Positions 48,394-56,611 of a DNA stretch of 64,000 bases are shown here, piece after piece. Under the pieces are notes generated by a model. It saw only the letters and a list, made by a program, of their open reading frames with translations. It was not told the DNA's origin and did no database searches. Origin of the DNA: DASWJZ01 sp963792885 (lineage in GTDB: Bacteria > Pseudomonadota > Alphaproteobacteria > Rhizobiales > Afifellaceae). The position numbers and the translations under genes were made by a program. Where the stretch lies: assembly GCA_963792885.1 (NCBI GenBank), contig CAWBXX010000001.1:853478-917477 (forward strand), read 5' to 3'. Within the stretch, counting starts at the first letter, position 1, and each line of letters opens with the position of its first letter.

Positions 48394-49711
48394 TTACTTG
48401 ATGTAGCCGGCCTTGGTCATGGTACGAGTGGCTACGTCCTGCGCCTGCTTCAAGGCGTCGTCGACGCTGGACTGTCCGGCGAGCGCGGCCGAGAAGATCT
48501 GCCCGACCGTGTCGCCGAGACCCTGGAACTCAGGAATGGCGACGAACTGCACGCCGGTATAGGGCACCGGCTTGACCGTCGGATGCTGCGGGTCGGCGGC
48601 TTCGATCGAGGCCAATGTCATCGCCGCGAACGGCGCCGCGCTCGTGTAGTCCGGGTTGTTATAGAGCGAAGTGCGCGTTCCCGGAGGCACGTTGGCCCAG
48701 CCGTCCTTGCTCGCGACCAGTTCTTCATAGTGCTTGCTCGTCGCCCACGAGATGAACTTCTCCGCAGCTTCGGCCTTCTCCGAGCTGGCGGGAATGGCGA
48801 GCGACCAGGCCCACAGCCAGTTGGCGCGCTTGCCGAGGCCCTTGTCCGGGGCGAGCGCGAAACCGACCTTGTCGGCGACGGTCGATGCGTTGGGGTCGGT
48901 GACGAACGATCCGGCGACCGTGGCATCGATCCACATGCCGCACTTGCCCTGCTGGAACAGGGTCAGGTTCTCGTTGAAGCCATTGGACGAGGCGCCTGTC
49001 GGACCGTCGGCCTTCATCAGGTCGACGTAGAACTGGATGGCGTCATGCCATTCCGGCGAGTCGAACTGCGGCTGCCACTTCTCATCGAACCAGCGCGCGC
49101 CGAACGAATTGGCCAGCGTCGTCAGGAAGGCCATGTTCTCGCCCCAGCCGGCCTTGCCGCGGAGGCAGATGCCGTTGATGCCGTTGGCGCGGTCGGTCAT
49201 CTTGTCGGCAGCGTCTTTGACGAAGTCCCAGGTCGGCTTGTCGGGCATGGTGAGCCCCGCCTTCTCCATCAGGTCCTTGCGGTACATGACGTAGCTCGAA
49301 CTCGCCGTAGAACGGCGCGGCGTAGAGCTTGCCGTCGGAGCTCAGGCCGGCGCGGATCGGGGGCAGAAGATCCTCGACGTCGTAGTCAGCGCCGAGATTG
49401 TCGAGCGCGACGAGCCAGCCCTGCTTTGCCCAGATCGGCACCTCGTAGGTCCCGATGGTCAAGACGTCGTACTGGCCGCCTTTGGTGGCGATGTCAGTGG
49501 TCACCTTCTGCCGAAGAACGTTCTCCTCCAGCGTCACCCAGTTGACCTTGATGTCTGGGTTCATCCCGGCGAAGTCGTCCATCAGCTTCTGCATCCGGAT
49601 CATGTCGCCGTTGTTGACGGTCGCGATGGTGAGCGTCGTTTCGGCGGAAGCGCCGGCCGTCAGCGCTGCAATAGCGCACGCGCCCAAGAGGGCGCGAAGG
49701 GCCATCTTCAT
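48394..49711 (-). CDS. Polyol ABC transporter substrate-binding protein (SmoE type), frameshifted
   Basis: This is a periplasmic binding protein of about 439 residues. MKMALRALLGACAIAALTAG is the signal peptide with cleavage near ASAETT. TIATVNNGDMIRMQKLMDDF and WVTLEENVLRQKVTTDIATK are characteristic of the sorbitol/mannitol SmoE/MtlE family. A shift near 49290 breaks the frame; the protein then continues to the C-terminal TMTKAGYIK. AGGGAGG precedes ATG 49711. The operon points to sorbitol, mannitol or a related polyol. Confidence 0.9.
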
Positions 49712-49823
49712 GAAGTCCTCCCTTACACTGGGCATTTGCCCTTGTTGCAGGCAAATGCTCGCAGGGAGGAGCGCGACTGTCAATTGAATCTTGTGCTGCG
49801 GCGCGTCATGAGCGCCGGAGAAG

Positions 49824-50807
49824 TTAGGAAAGAAGCCGCTCCGCGGTGCGCTCGTCGGTGATAAGCCCCGACAGCCACTTCCCTTTCAGCGCGGCGCGGA
49901 GCGCCTTCACCTTGTGGTCGCCCATGGCGACGCCGATCGTGAGACGCCGCGCCGGCTGCTCCAGCCTGACGCTCGCGACGCGGTCGTTGGTGAGTCCTTC
50001 GATCAGATTCCCCGCGGTGTCGAAGGCCCAGCCGACGATCTCGCCGGCGGCGCCGGCCTTGTTCAGGATCTGCAGCTCCTTGCGGGTGATGAACCCGTCC
50101 TGAAGCAGCGGCGGATTCTCTCCGAGGTCGCCGACGCCGACATAGGTCACGTCGGCGCCCGTCGCGAGGCTGATGATGTGCCTGACCGACGGCTGCTCGA
50201 AGAAGAGATCGCGCTCATGCGCAGTCGAGGCGATGACGGGAAGCGGCATCGGGTAGTGCGGCGCCTGCACGGCGTCGGAGAACCGCACAATCACGTCGTA
50301 GAACGAGGCGGAGCCATCGGCGGCGATGTTGCCGACCAGCGACACGATCTTGTGGTGCGGACACTCGAGCGGCGGGAGCTGCTCGACAGCAGCGCGCAGC
50401 GAGCGTCCGCTGCCGATCGCGACGACAATCGGATGCAGCGACTTCAGTCGCTGCTCCATGTCGGCCGCCGCCGCCTCGGCTATGCCGAGGCTGCTCGAAA
50501 GCGCTGTCGGATCGCTCGGCACGACCTCGCAGAGCGCCAGCCCGAACTTCTCCGTAAGCCGCGCGGCGAGCTCCATGCAGTGCGCAATCGGATGGTCGAG
50601 GCGAACCTTGATGAGCCGCTCCGACACGGCCATCGAGACGAGCCGCTGCGCCGTCTGCCGAGACACGCCGAGCTTCTGCGCGACCTCGTCCTGCGTGTTG
50701 CCGGCGACGTAATAGAGCCAGCCGGCGCGCGCAGCGTCATCAAGGCGGTCGGCGCCGATCTCGGCCTTGCCGCCCTTCTTCCTCGGATGATGTAGGCGCT
50801 CCTGCAC
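49824..50807 (-). CDS. SorC/DeoR-type transcriptional regulator of the polyol operon
   Basis: This is an intact 327-residue regulator. The N-terminal helix-turn-helix TQDEVAQKLGVSRQTAQRLV is followed by a sugar-binding domain with VAIGSGRSLRAAVEQL, VSLVGNIAADGSASFYDV and TYVGVGDLGEN. SorC proteins sense sugar phosphates or sugars. It is 113 bases upstream of the binding-protein gene and 9 bases after the HAD gene, so the HAD gene and regulator may share a promoter upstream of 51467. Confidence 0.88.
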   Translation of the reverse strand: MQERLHHPRKKGGKAEIGADRLDDAARAGWLYYVAGNTQDEVAQKLGVSRQTAQRLVSMAVSERLIKVRLDHPIAHCMELAARLTEKFGLALCEVVPSDPTALSSSLGIAEAAAADMEQRLKSLHPIVVAIGSGRSLRAAVEQLPPLECPHHKIVSLVGNIAADGSASFYDVIVRFSDAVQAPHYPMPLPVIASTAHERDLFFEQPSVRHIISLATGADVTYVGVGDLGENPPLLQDGFITRKELQILNKAGAAGEIVGWAFDTAGNLIEGLTNDRVASVRLEQPARRLTIGVAMGDHKVKALRAALKGKWLSGLITDERTAERLLS

Positions 50808-50816
50808 GGCTTCAGC

Positions 50817-51467
50817 CTAGCTTTCGCGAAGTGCCGCCGCCACGGCTTCCATACTACTGAACAGACGGATATCCGAATCCCGGTTAACCGGCGGCTGATC
50901 CTCGAAATGGCTGCCGCCGACGAACCGCCACACCTCCATGCCCGCATTCTTGCCGGCGAGAAGGCCGACCTCGCTGTCCTCGATAACCAGACAGCGGGCG
51001 GGCTCCGCGCCGAGGCTCTTGGCGGCGTAAAGGAAGAGATCCGGCGCCGGTTTGCCGTTTGCAACCATCGACGCGCAGAAGACCTTGCCGAAGAAGAACG
51101 GCATCAGCCCGGTCACTTCGAGCGATACGGTGGCGCGCTTCATGCTGCTGCTCGTGGCCATGCAGTAGCGCTGGGGCAGGCCGGCAAGCAGATCCTTGAT
51201 ACCGGGCATCGCGGAAAGCTCGCGTCGGTAGGCTGCGAACAGACGCTTCAGAAAATCGTCCTCGAAGCTCTCCGAAAGGGCGCGCCCGGTCAGCCGCTCG
51301 TAGTCCTTTCTCACCACCGAGATTGAGCGCCCGAGATAGGTCTTGCGCACATAGTCGATGTCGACGTCGAGCCCGTGGGCGACGAGCGTGTCGAGAAGTA
51401 TGTGCGTGCTGATCACCTCACTGTCGATCAACACACCGTCGCAGTCGAAGATGATCAGATCATGCAC
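50817..51467 (-). CDS. HAD-family phosphatase (subfamily IA)
   Basis: This is an intact 216-residue hydrolase. The nucleophile motif is FDCDGVLIDSE, with the motif II Ser in MATSSSMKR, the motif III Lys in ANGKPAPDLFLYA and the acidic motif IV in VIEDSEVG. It probably acts on a polyol or sugar phosphate. HAD genes accompany SorC regulators in rhizobial sorbitol/mannitol loci. First gene of the polyol operon. Confidence 0.88.
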   Translation of the reverse strand: MHDLIIFDCDGVLIDSEVISTHILLDTLVAHGLDVDIDYVRKTYLGRSISVVRKDYERLTGRALSESFEDDFLKRLFAAYRRELSAMPGIKDLLAGLPQRYCMATSSSMKRATVSLEVTGLMPFFFGKVFCASMVANGKPAPDLFLYAAKSLGAEPARCLVIEDSEVGLLAGKNAGMEVWRFVGGSHFEDQPPVNRDSDIRLFSSMEAVAAALRES

Positions 51468-51699
51468 GCAAATAGCCGTTCCAGCCGGAATCGATCAGCA
51501 ATCGCACATCACTTCGAGGCTAAACAGTGCTGAAAGGCGAATGCATACAATGCTCGACTCAATTTCTCCAAACAATCTCCTTCCTTTCTCCAAGACATGT
51601 TCCCGTTCTCACCTTATGTGCGCCCCGGATCTGCCCGAGTTAGCCGGAAGAGTGCCTGTGGAACCAGTCGTTCTGGTCGGCAATTAAGAAGGGGTAAGA

Positions 51700-51743
51700 G
51701 TTCGGCGTCCCGCCGAACCTCCTCATACACGAGGGAGGTGGCA
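51700..51743 (+). promoter_or_regulatory. Hairpin pair with possible sequestered ribosome binding site
   Basis: A perfect hairpin GTTCGGCG-TCC-CGCCGAAC (51700-51718) is followed by ACCTCCTC (51717-51724). That segment can pair with the ribosome site GAGGGAGGT (51731-51739) just before ATG 51744, with one bulged G and loop ATACAC. The two structures share bases, so they may exclude one another. Seen in sequence; switching is a hypothesis. Confidence 0.5.
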
Positions 51744-51845
51744 ATGGATTTCTTCGATGGTGCGGTGACGGCAATGCCTATTTCCATTGCGTTGTGGCTT
51801 CTCTTACTTGCCGGCACCGCAATGGTTCTTGGAATCGGCGGATAA
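51744..51845 (+). CDS. 33-residue single-span membrane microprotein
   Basis: The short frame encodes a peptide starting MDFFDGAVTAMPISIALW and continuing LLLLAGTAMVLGIGG, essentially one membrane span. GAGGGAGG lies 5 bases upstream of ATG, the strongest ribosome site in this gap. No family is recognised. It faces a second small membrane gene on the other strand, 13 bases away. Confidence 0.5.
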   Translation: MDFFDGAVTAMPISIALWLLLLAGTAMVLGIGG

Positions 51846-51858
51846 GCTTGAGCGAAAC

Positions 51859-52047
51859 CTAAAGGAGCTTTGAAAGGGCCCAGAAGAGGAGACCGGCCCA
51901 AACGATCAACAGGCCCAAGCCGGCAAGAAACAATGCCAGACCGATGGCCTTGTCTCGAAGCCAGGGGGTTTCTGTTACTTGGACACCGCCAGGAGCTCTC
52001 AGCTTTTTGCCGTCGCCCTGTTTTGCTTCCGAAATTATCTGGAGCAC
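51859..52047 (-). CDS. Small single-span membrane protein
   Basis: About 62 residues from GTG 52047, which has GAGG six bases upstream; a longer in-frame reading from 52083 starts with TTG. The first half is polar (SEAKQGDGKKLRAPGG) and the second half is one long hydrophobic span (AIGLALFLAGLGLLIVWAGL) ending SKLL. No family recognised. It converges with the 33-residue gene. Confidence 0.55.
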   Translation of the reverse strand: MLQIISEAKQGDGKKLRAPGGVQVTETPWLRDKAIGLALFLAGLGLLIVWAGLLFWALSKLL

Positions 52048-52228
52048 GCGCACCCTCACCGTAACTAAGGAACATACCCGCAAAGTTCGCGTTTAGGATG
52101 TATTTCGGGCAATCAAAGTTAAATTGTATGTTTTCTTTGCTGCGGCAAGCCCGCACGGGTATTCGATTTTCCAGCCACTTAGTTTCGCAGTATGTGGGAA
52201 TTCTCACAACCCGGCACGGGATATTACG

Positions 52229-53006
52229 CTACTCCCACCCGCGGAGGCGGTAGACGAAGCCGCCCACAATCTCCTTCACCGCGAGCGTCGTCTGTTCGAG
52301 CCGCTTCACGTCGGGAAGGACGTCGAACGGCAGAACGAGGCTGCCGCCGCGCTCGCTGACGTCGGTCGATGCCGGCGTGACGTCGAGGCCGACGCGGCGG
52401 AAGACGGCGAGCGCTCTCGGCATGTGCATTCCCGACGTCACCAGAAGGCCAGTGCTCCAGCCGTTCGCGGCGAAGATCTTGGCGGTGTTGACCGCATTCT
52501 CCCGTGTGTTCCGGCTCTCGCCCTCCAGCACCAAATCAGTGCGCGGCACGCCGAGCTCGACAAGAAGATCGGCGACGTAGACCGCTTCCGGCTCGACGGT
52601 CGAGTCCCAGGGAAGATTGCCGCCGGAGACGACGATCCGCGGCGCCTTGCGGGCGCGATAAAGCCGCACTGCCTCAAGCGCACGGTCGCCGGCGTCGGTA
52701 ATGTCCGGAGCGATGCGCGGCGGAAGCGGCTGCGCTAGAAATCCGCCGAGCAACACCACTGCATCGGCGCTCGGCAGATCTTCGATGCGCTGTGGCGGAT
52801 ACTGGCTTTCCAGTCTTTCGACGATCCAACGCGAGAAGAGCGGCGTCGAAGCTATCCACAGGCCAACCACAGCAATCGCCAACACTGCGCGCGCGAGGTT
52901 CCGCCAGCGCGTAAAAGAGAGCGTCAGCGCTACGAGTGCAGAGAAGAAGCGCACTGCCCAGCGGGAAGATGAAAACCGAGAGCAGCTTGTCGAAGAAAAG
53001 AGCCAT
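52229..53006 (-). CDS. YdcF/ElyC-type DUF218 membrane protein, frameshifted near the N-terminus
   Basis: The N-terminus MALFFDKLLSVFIFPLGSALLL is a membrane anchor; after a one-base shift near 52940 the protein continues with LARAVLAIAVVGLWIAS. The DUF218 core has DAVVLLGG, RIVVSGGNLPW, LGVPRTDLVLEGESRNTREN and TSGMHMPRALAVFRRVG. Family members include E. coli ElyC, linked to envelope/lipid-carrier homeostasis. Its place beside the exopolysaccharide cluster fits an envelope role. Confidence 0.82.
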
Positions 53007-53547
53007 CCGCTATCCCCGGGCGAGCTCTACAACGGTCTGCAGTTGGTGCCTTGGCTCACAGCGGCGAGCTCTTATTACTTAATGCCTCGGACAAGGGCGT
53101 CGCCAAATGCCCAGTGCAAAGGCACCGCTCAGCACTGACCCCTGGACTCGTTTCCCTTCGAAAGTCTCATCGCGCGCTTTCATGTTTCGCCTTCTTCCTG
53201 AGCGCTTCCTTGTGCTGGATCAATTGCTTCTACGCGGACCCTGGAGCCGCTTCGAGGAGACTAACTTCGTATTGTAGCAACTCTCTCGCCTTCAGAGTTT
53301 GCAAGACGCACGTTCGCCGTTGCGCATTTCTTAGCCGCTCGACGACCAAAATTTGCTGTGACTAATCGCACGAGAGGTCTCTGCAGCCACTTTGTTGCCA
53401 TGTGTTGAGTTCCAAACGTTGTAGGTAACGTTTGGTCGATCGTGTGATTCGGCGGCGCACGTTCGGGGTACCCCCCCAAATGAGGGATGGGCGGGATTGC
53501 TTGCGTATCTAGAATGATTCAGTGGCGCTCTGTACGAGGGGGTGCGC
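53007..53547. other. Gene-free stretch upstream of the exopolysaccharide cluster
   Basis: No convincing coding frame; short frames on both strands lack ribosome sites and family patterns. It contains the CCAAACGTT palindrome (listed separately), a GGGGTACCCC palindrome at 53465-53474 with three more C, and the ribosome site GAGGGGG before ATG 53548. Probably the promoter region of the polysaccharide genes. Confidence 0.55.
53412..53435. promoter_or_regulatory. Perfect 24-base dyad, candidate operator of the polysaccharide cluster
   Basis: Arms CCAAACGTT and AACGTTTGG flank the six-base spacer GTAGGT. It is 112 bases before the first polysaccharide gene. Perfect nine-base arms with a helical-turn-scale spacing suit a dimeric regulator. 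No regulator gene is present in the visible cluster. Confidence 0.5.
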
Positions 53548-54957
53548 ATGAGTTTGTCTGTTGGCTTTCGTACGCTTGTACACCCACCTCACGAACTTTT
53601 CTCGGAACACATCGCACGGCACCGCGATGCATTCAGATTGTTCGCGGTATTGGGTGCGGTTGCGGTTGACTTTGCGATATTGCTTAGCGCCTCCTTCATA
53701 GGAACCTACCTCCGCTACGGAGGCCCTTCCGTAGCGGACGGTACGATGTTTCTCCTCATGGTGCTGCCAGCCTATTTGCTGGCCTCTGTGACTTTCGGGG
53801 GGTACTCGCTTCCCACTTTGGCGCATGGCTCGCGATCCTGCGTGGCGGCAACCTCGGCGCTGTTGACGGCTGCAGCATTGGCTTTTTCCGCAGCGTTCGC
53901 TCTGCACGTCAGCGCCCGCTTCTCCAGGCTCGAAGTCGGCTATATGCTCGTCTTCAGCGGGTTCTTCCTAGCGTGCGGACGGACAATTGGCGCTTATTGG
54001 CTCGGCCGCTGGGAGCAACTGATCAAGGGCACCACCTATGTTCTCGGAGATGAGACGGCAGCGGTGTACGGCCGGTCGGCTGATCGGATCATTGATATCC
54101 GACGCCTCAAGAATTGGGATCCAGCGTCTCAAGACCCTGCTTTCTTGGATCTCGTGTATCGCACCTTTCGGAACGCGGATCGCGTCCTTCTAGCATTTGC
54201 CGACCCGGAGGAGCGGTCGGAGTGGGCTTCTTTTGCACGCCTCACAGGGATCAACGCAGAATTGCTCGAGCCTCAGTTGACGAACGTTGTGCCCTTGGGA
54301 CTTAGTCATTGGGCAGGCACGCCAACCCTTGTGGTCTCCCGCGGTCCCCTTTCACTCCCCGAGCGTGTCGCAAAACGCGCGTTGGATTTGGCGGGAGTCG
54401 TCGCTCTGGCGCCGATAGCCGCGCCGCTCGTTGCGATCCTGGCACTCCTTGTTAAGCTCGATTCACCCGGTCCCTGCATGTTCGTTCAAGACCGCGTCGG
54501 TCGGAGGAACGGTTTATATCGCTGCTACAAACTGCGTACTATGCGCGCAGAAGCGACCGATGAAGCGGGCAGTCAGTCTGCGAGGCGACAGGATAAAAGG
54601 GTCACCCGCATCGGGAATTTCCTGCGAAAGACGAGCCTGGACGAGCTTCCGCAACTTTGGAACGTCTTCAAAGGGGAGATGAGCCTTGTTGGACCGAGAC
54701 CGCATCCTACGGGCGCGACTGCCGAAGGTCTGTTGTTCTGGAACGCAGTCGACGGCTATTCGACGCGACATGCCGTGAAGCCAGGCCTCACGGGGCTGGC
54801 GCAGGTGCGAGGGTTTCGCGGTGCGACGCTCTCCCGTGACGATATCGAGGCACGGGTCGCTTCAGACCTGGAATACATCAATTCTTGGTCGATCTGGCTC
54901 GATCTGAGAATTCTCGTCACAACGCCATTCGTAATGGCGCACCCCAACGCATTTTGA
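53548..54957 (+). CDS. Exopolysaccharide priming sugar-1-phosphate transferase (WcaJ/ExoY-like)
   Basis: This is an intact 469-residue polyprenyl-phosphate hexose-1-phosphate transferase that starts repeat-unit assembly on the membrane. N-terminal hydrophobic spans and a Rossmann-like region precede the transferase domain. The latter has KLDSPGPCMFVQDRVGRRNG, RCYKLRTM, DELPQLWNVFKGEMSLVGPRPH and KPGLTGLAQVRG. GAGGGGG precedes ATG 53548. First gene of the cluster. Confidence 0.93.
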   Translation: MSLSVGFRTLVHPPHELFSEHIARHRDAFRLFAVLGAVAVDFAILLSASFIGTYLRYGGPSVADGTMFLLMVLPAYLLASVTFGGYSLPTLAHGSRSCVAATSALLTAAALAFSAAFALHVSARFSRLEVGYMLVFSGFFLACGRTIGAYWLGRWEQLIKGTTYVLGDETAAVYGRSADRIIDIRRLKNWDPASQDPAFLDLVYRTFRNADRVLLAFADPEERSEWASFARLTGINAELLEPQLTNVVPLGLSHWAGTPTLVVSRGPLSLPERVAKRALDLAGVVALAPIAAPLVAILALLVKLDSPGPCMFVQDRVGRRNGLYRCYKLRTMRAEATDEAGSQSARRQDKRVTRIGNFLRKTSLDELPQLWNVFKGEMSLVGPRPHPTGATAEGLLFWNAVDGYSTRHAVKPGLTGLAQVRGFRGATLSRDDIEARVASDLEYINSWSIWLDLRILVTTPFVMAHPNAF

Positions 54958-55052
54958 TTTGGCGTTAGCATGATGGAGGGGCACTAGACAGACAGGCGAC
55001 CCGCTTCAAACTGGCGTAGCCGGAGCGGCTGGATTGCGTCAGCCGCTTCGAA

Positions 55053-55214
55053 ATGATCGGGCGTGATGATGGTGCGACCAAGCTCACACCGCAGGGGTTA
55101 CGCTTGGCTGCTACTGTTTGGCTTTCGATTGTTATCGCTGCCGCTGTCATTTGGATGGCGGTTGGCTGGATCTTGATCAACCATTCGATCGGCGACTTCT
55201 CAACTTCGGTTTGA
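55053..55214 (+). CDS. Possible 53-residue single-span membrane protein
   Basis: The frame reads MIGRDDGATKLTPQGLRLAA and continues TVWLSIVIAAAVIWMAVGW, a polar N-terminus plus one membrane span, ending GDFSTSV. An eight-base inverted repeat (AGCGGCTG/CAGCCGCT, 55024-55047) lies just upstream, and no clear ribosome site is seen, so translation is uncertain. It sits in the 400-base gap between the priming transferase and the export protein. No family recognised. Confidence 0.4.
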   Translation: MIGRDDGATKLTPQGLRLAATVWLSIVIAAAVIWMAVGWILINHSIGDFSTSV

Positions 55215-55359
55215 CGCTCTTCGGCAATCGTCTATCGTCTTTCGATAGCCAACCTTGTGTGATGCAACGGCACCACCCAGTTCGAAATGGTGGGATTTCG
55301 GAGACTCTTCCTTTTGGCGTGATGTCCATTGGGGTAGTCTACCAATCGAGGCGCGTAGG

Positions 55360-56553
55360 ATGCTTGCCATGCGGGGCAAAAGCTCGAATTTCGTTGCACG
55401 GGTGATGTTTGCTTTTCCTCTACTCGCGACTCTTGGCGCTTGCCTCCCGTCTGCCGGCCCAGGCTCATCGGCCTTCTCGACCCGTGCCTATCCAGAGGGC
55501 GCTTACGCCAGCACTCAGGGCCACGATGTTGTGGCGCTCAACGCAGAACAAGCGGAATGGATTTCAAGCTACGGATCGAGACTGCCCTCCCCAGCGCCAG
55601 CCTGGAGCCAGAGCGCTGCTCCGCGGATTACTCTCGGCGTCGGCGACGTTGTGGATGTGACGATATTTGAGGCCGCGCCCGGGGGTCTCTTTTCCAGCGC
55701 ATCCGACGCCGTAGGAGGGACGAAGAGCGTAACGTTGCCTTCTCAGGCAATTGCGGCGGACGGCACAATTACAGTGCCCTACGTTGAGAAAGTCGCAGCT
55801 GCCGGTCGCACGCCAGCTGCTGTGGAGACTGAGATTGAGGCAGCTCTCGGCGACAAGGCAATTCAGCCGCAAGTCATAGTGACCGTAGCGCGGCCAGCAT
55901 CATCCTTAGTTACTGTGGTTGGTGACGTCGCGCATCCAGGGCAGTTGCCGCTTTCCCTCGGCGGCAACCACTTAGTCGACATAGTTGCCGCAGCCGGAGG
56001 AAGCAAAGCGCCAGCCTACGACACTTTTGTGCGACTTACGCGCGGGAGGAGTAGCCTGACCGAGAACCTCGCAACAATGGTTCAAGACGCAAATCGGAAT
56101 GTTTTCTTACGACCAGGCGACGAGGTTTACGTTTTCACCGATCCTCAGGTCTACACGGTCTTTGGTGCCGTGTTGCAGAGCGGGAGCTTCCCATTTGGCG
56201 CTGACCGCCTCACCCTAGCGCAAGCAGTCGGAAGGGCCGGCGGTCTCAATGATAACCGGGCAAATCCAACGGGGGTCTTTTTGTTCCGAACAGAGACGCC
56301 AGAGATCTATGCATATTTGCATCCGGTGGTACGCGCTTCTTCGCGGACGGATACACGTGTCATCTATCAGTTCAACCTAAACAGCCCGGACGGGTACTTT
56401 GCCGCGCAACGATTTGCGATGCGAGACAATGACATCGTGTATGTCACGAACGCAGCGTCGACCAGTCTTCAAAAGCTGTTCAGCGTGGTCAACGGCGGTG
56501 CAGGAACCGCCAGTACAACAACGAGGGTCTTGTCGACAGCCATTCCAAATTGA
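55360..56553 (+). CDS. Polysaccharide export outer-membrane lipoprotein (Wza/GumB-like)
   Basis: This is a protein of about 397 residues. The signal ends with lipobox LGAC (FAFPLLATLGACLPSAG). The Poly_export domain begins near LGVGDVVDVTIFEAAPGG and includes DGTITVPYVEKVAAAGRTPA; two SLBB-like repeats follow (VTVVGDVAHPGQLPLSLGG; VFGAVLQSGSFPFGADRLT). It forms the outer-membrane channel for polymer export. ATG 55360 gives a normal signal peptide; a GAGG lies nine bases upstream. Confidence 0.92.
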   Translation: MLAMRGKSSNFVARVMFAFPLLATLGACLPSAGPGSSAFSTRAYPEGAYASTQGHDVVALNAEQAEWISSYGSRLPSPAPAWSQSAAPRITLGVGDVVDVTIFEAAPGGLFSSASDAVGGTKSVTLPSQAIAADGTITVPYVEKVAAAGRTPAAVETEIEAALGDKAIQPQVIVTVARPASSLVTVVGDVAHPGQLPLSLGGNHLVDIVAAAGGSKAPAYDTFVRLTRGRSSLTENLATMVQDANRNVFLRPGDEVYVFTDPQVYTVFGAVLQSGSFPFGADRLTLAQAVGRAGGLNDNRANPTGVFLFRTETPEIYAYLHPVVRASSRTDTRVIYQFNLNSPDGYFAAQRFAMRDNDIVYVTNAASTSLQKLFSVVNGGAGTASTTTRVLSTAIPN

Positions 56554-56611
56554 AGCCGCGTCGGGCTTGCGCCATAGGCCCAACTTAATTCTCGCGGCAT
56601 AATGCGGATCC

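Noticed and set aside
53465..53480. GGGGTACCCCCCC run as a binding site
   Set aside because: The palindrome is short and ends in a homopolymer whose length may be wrong, given the error pattern of this sequence.
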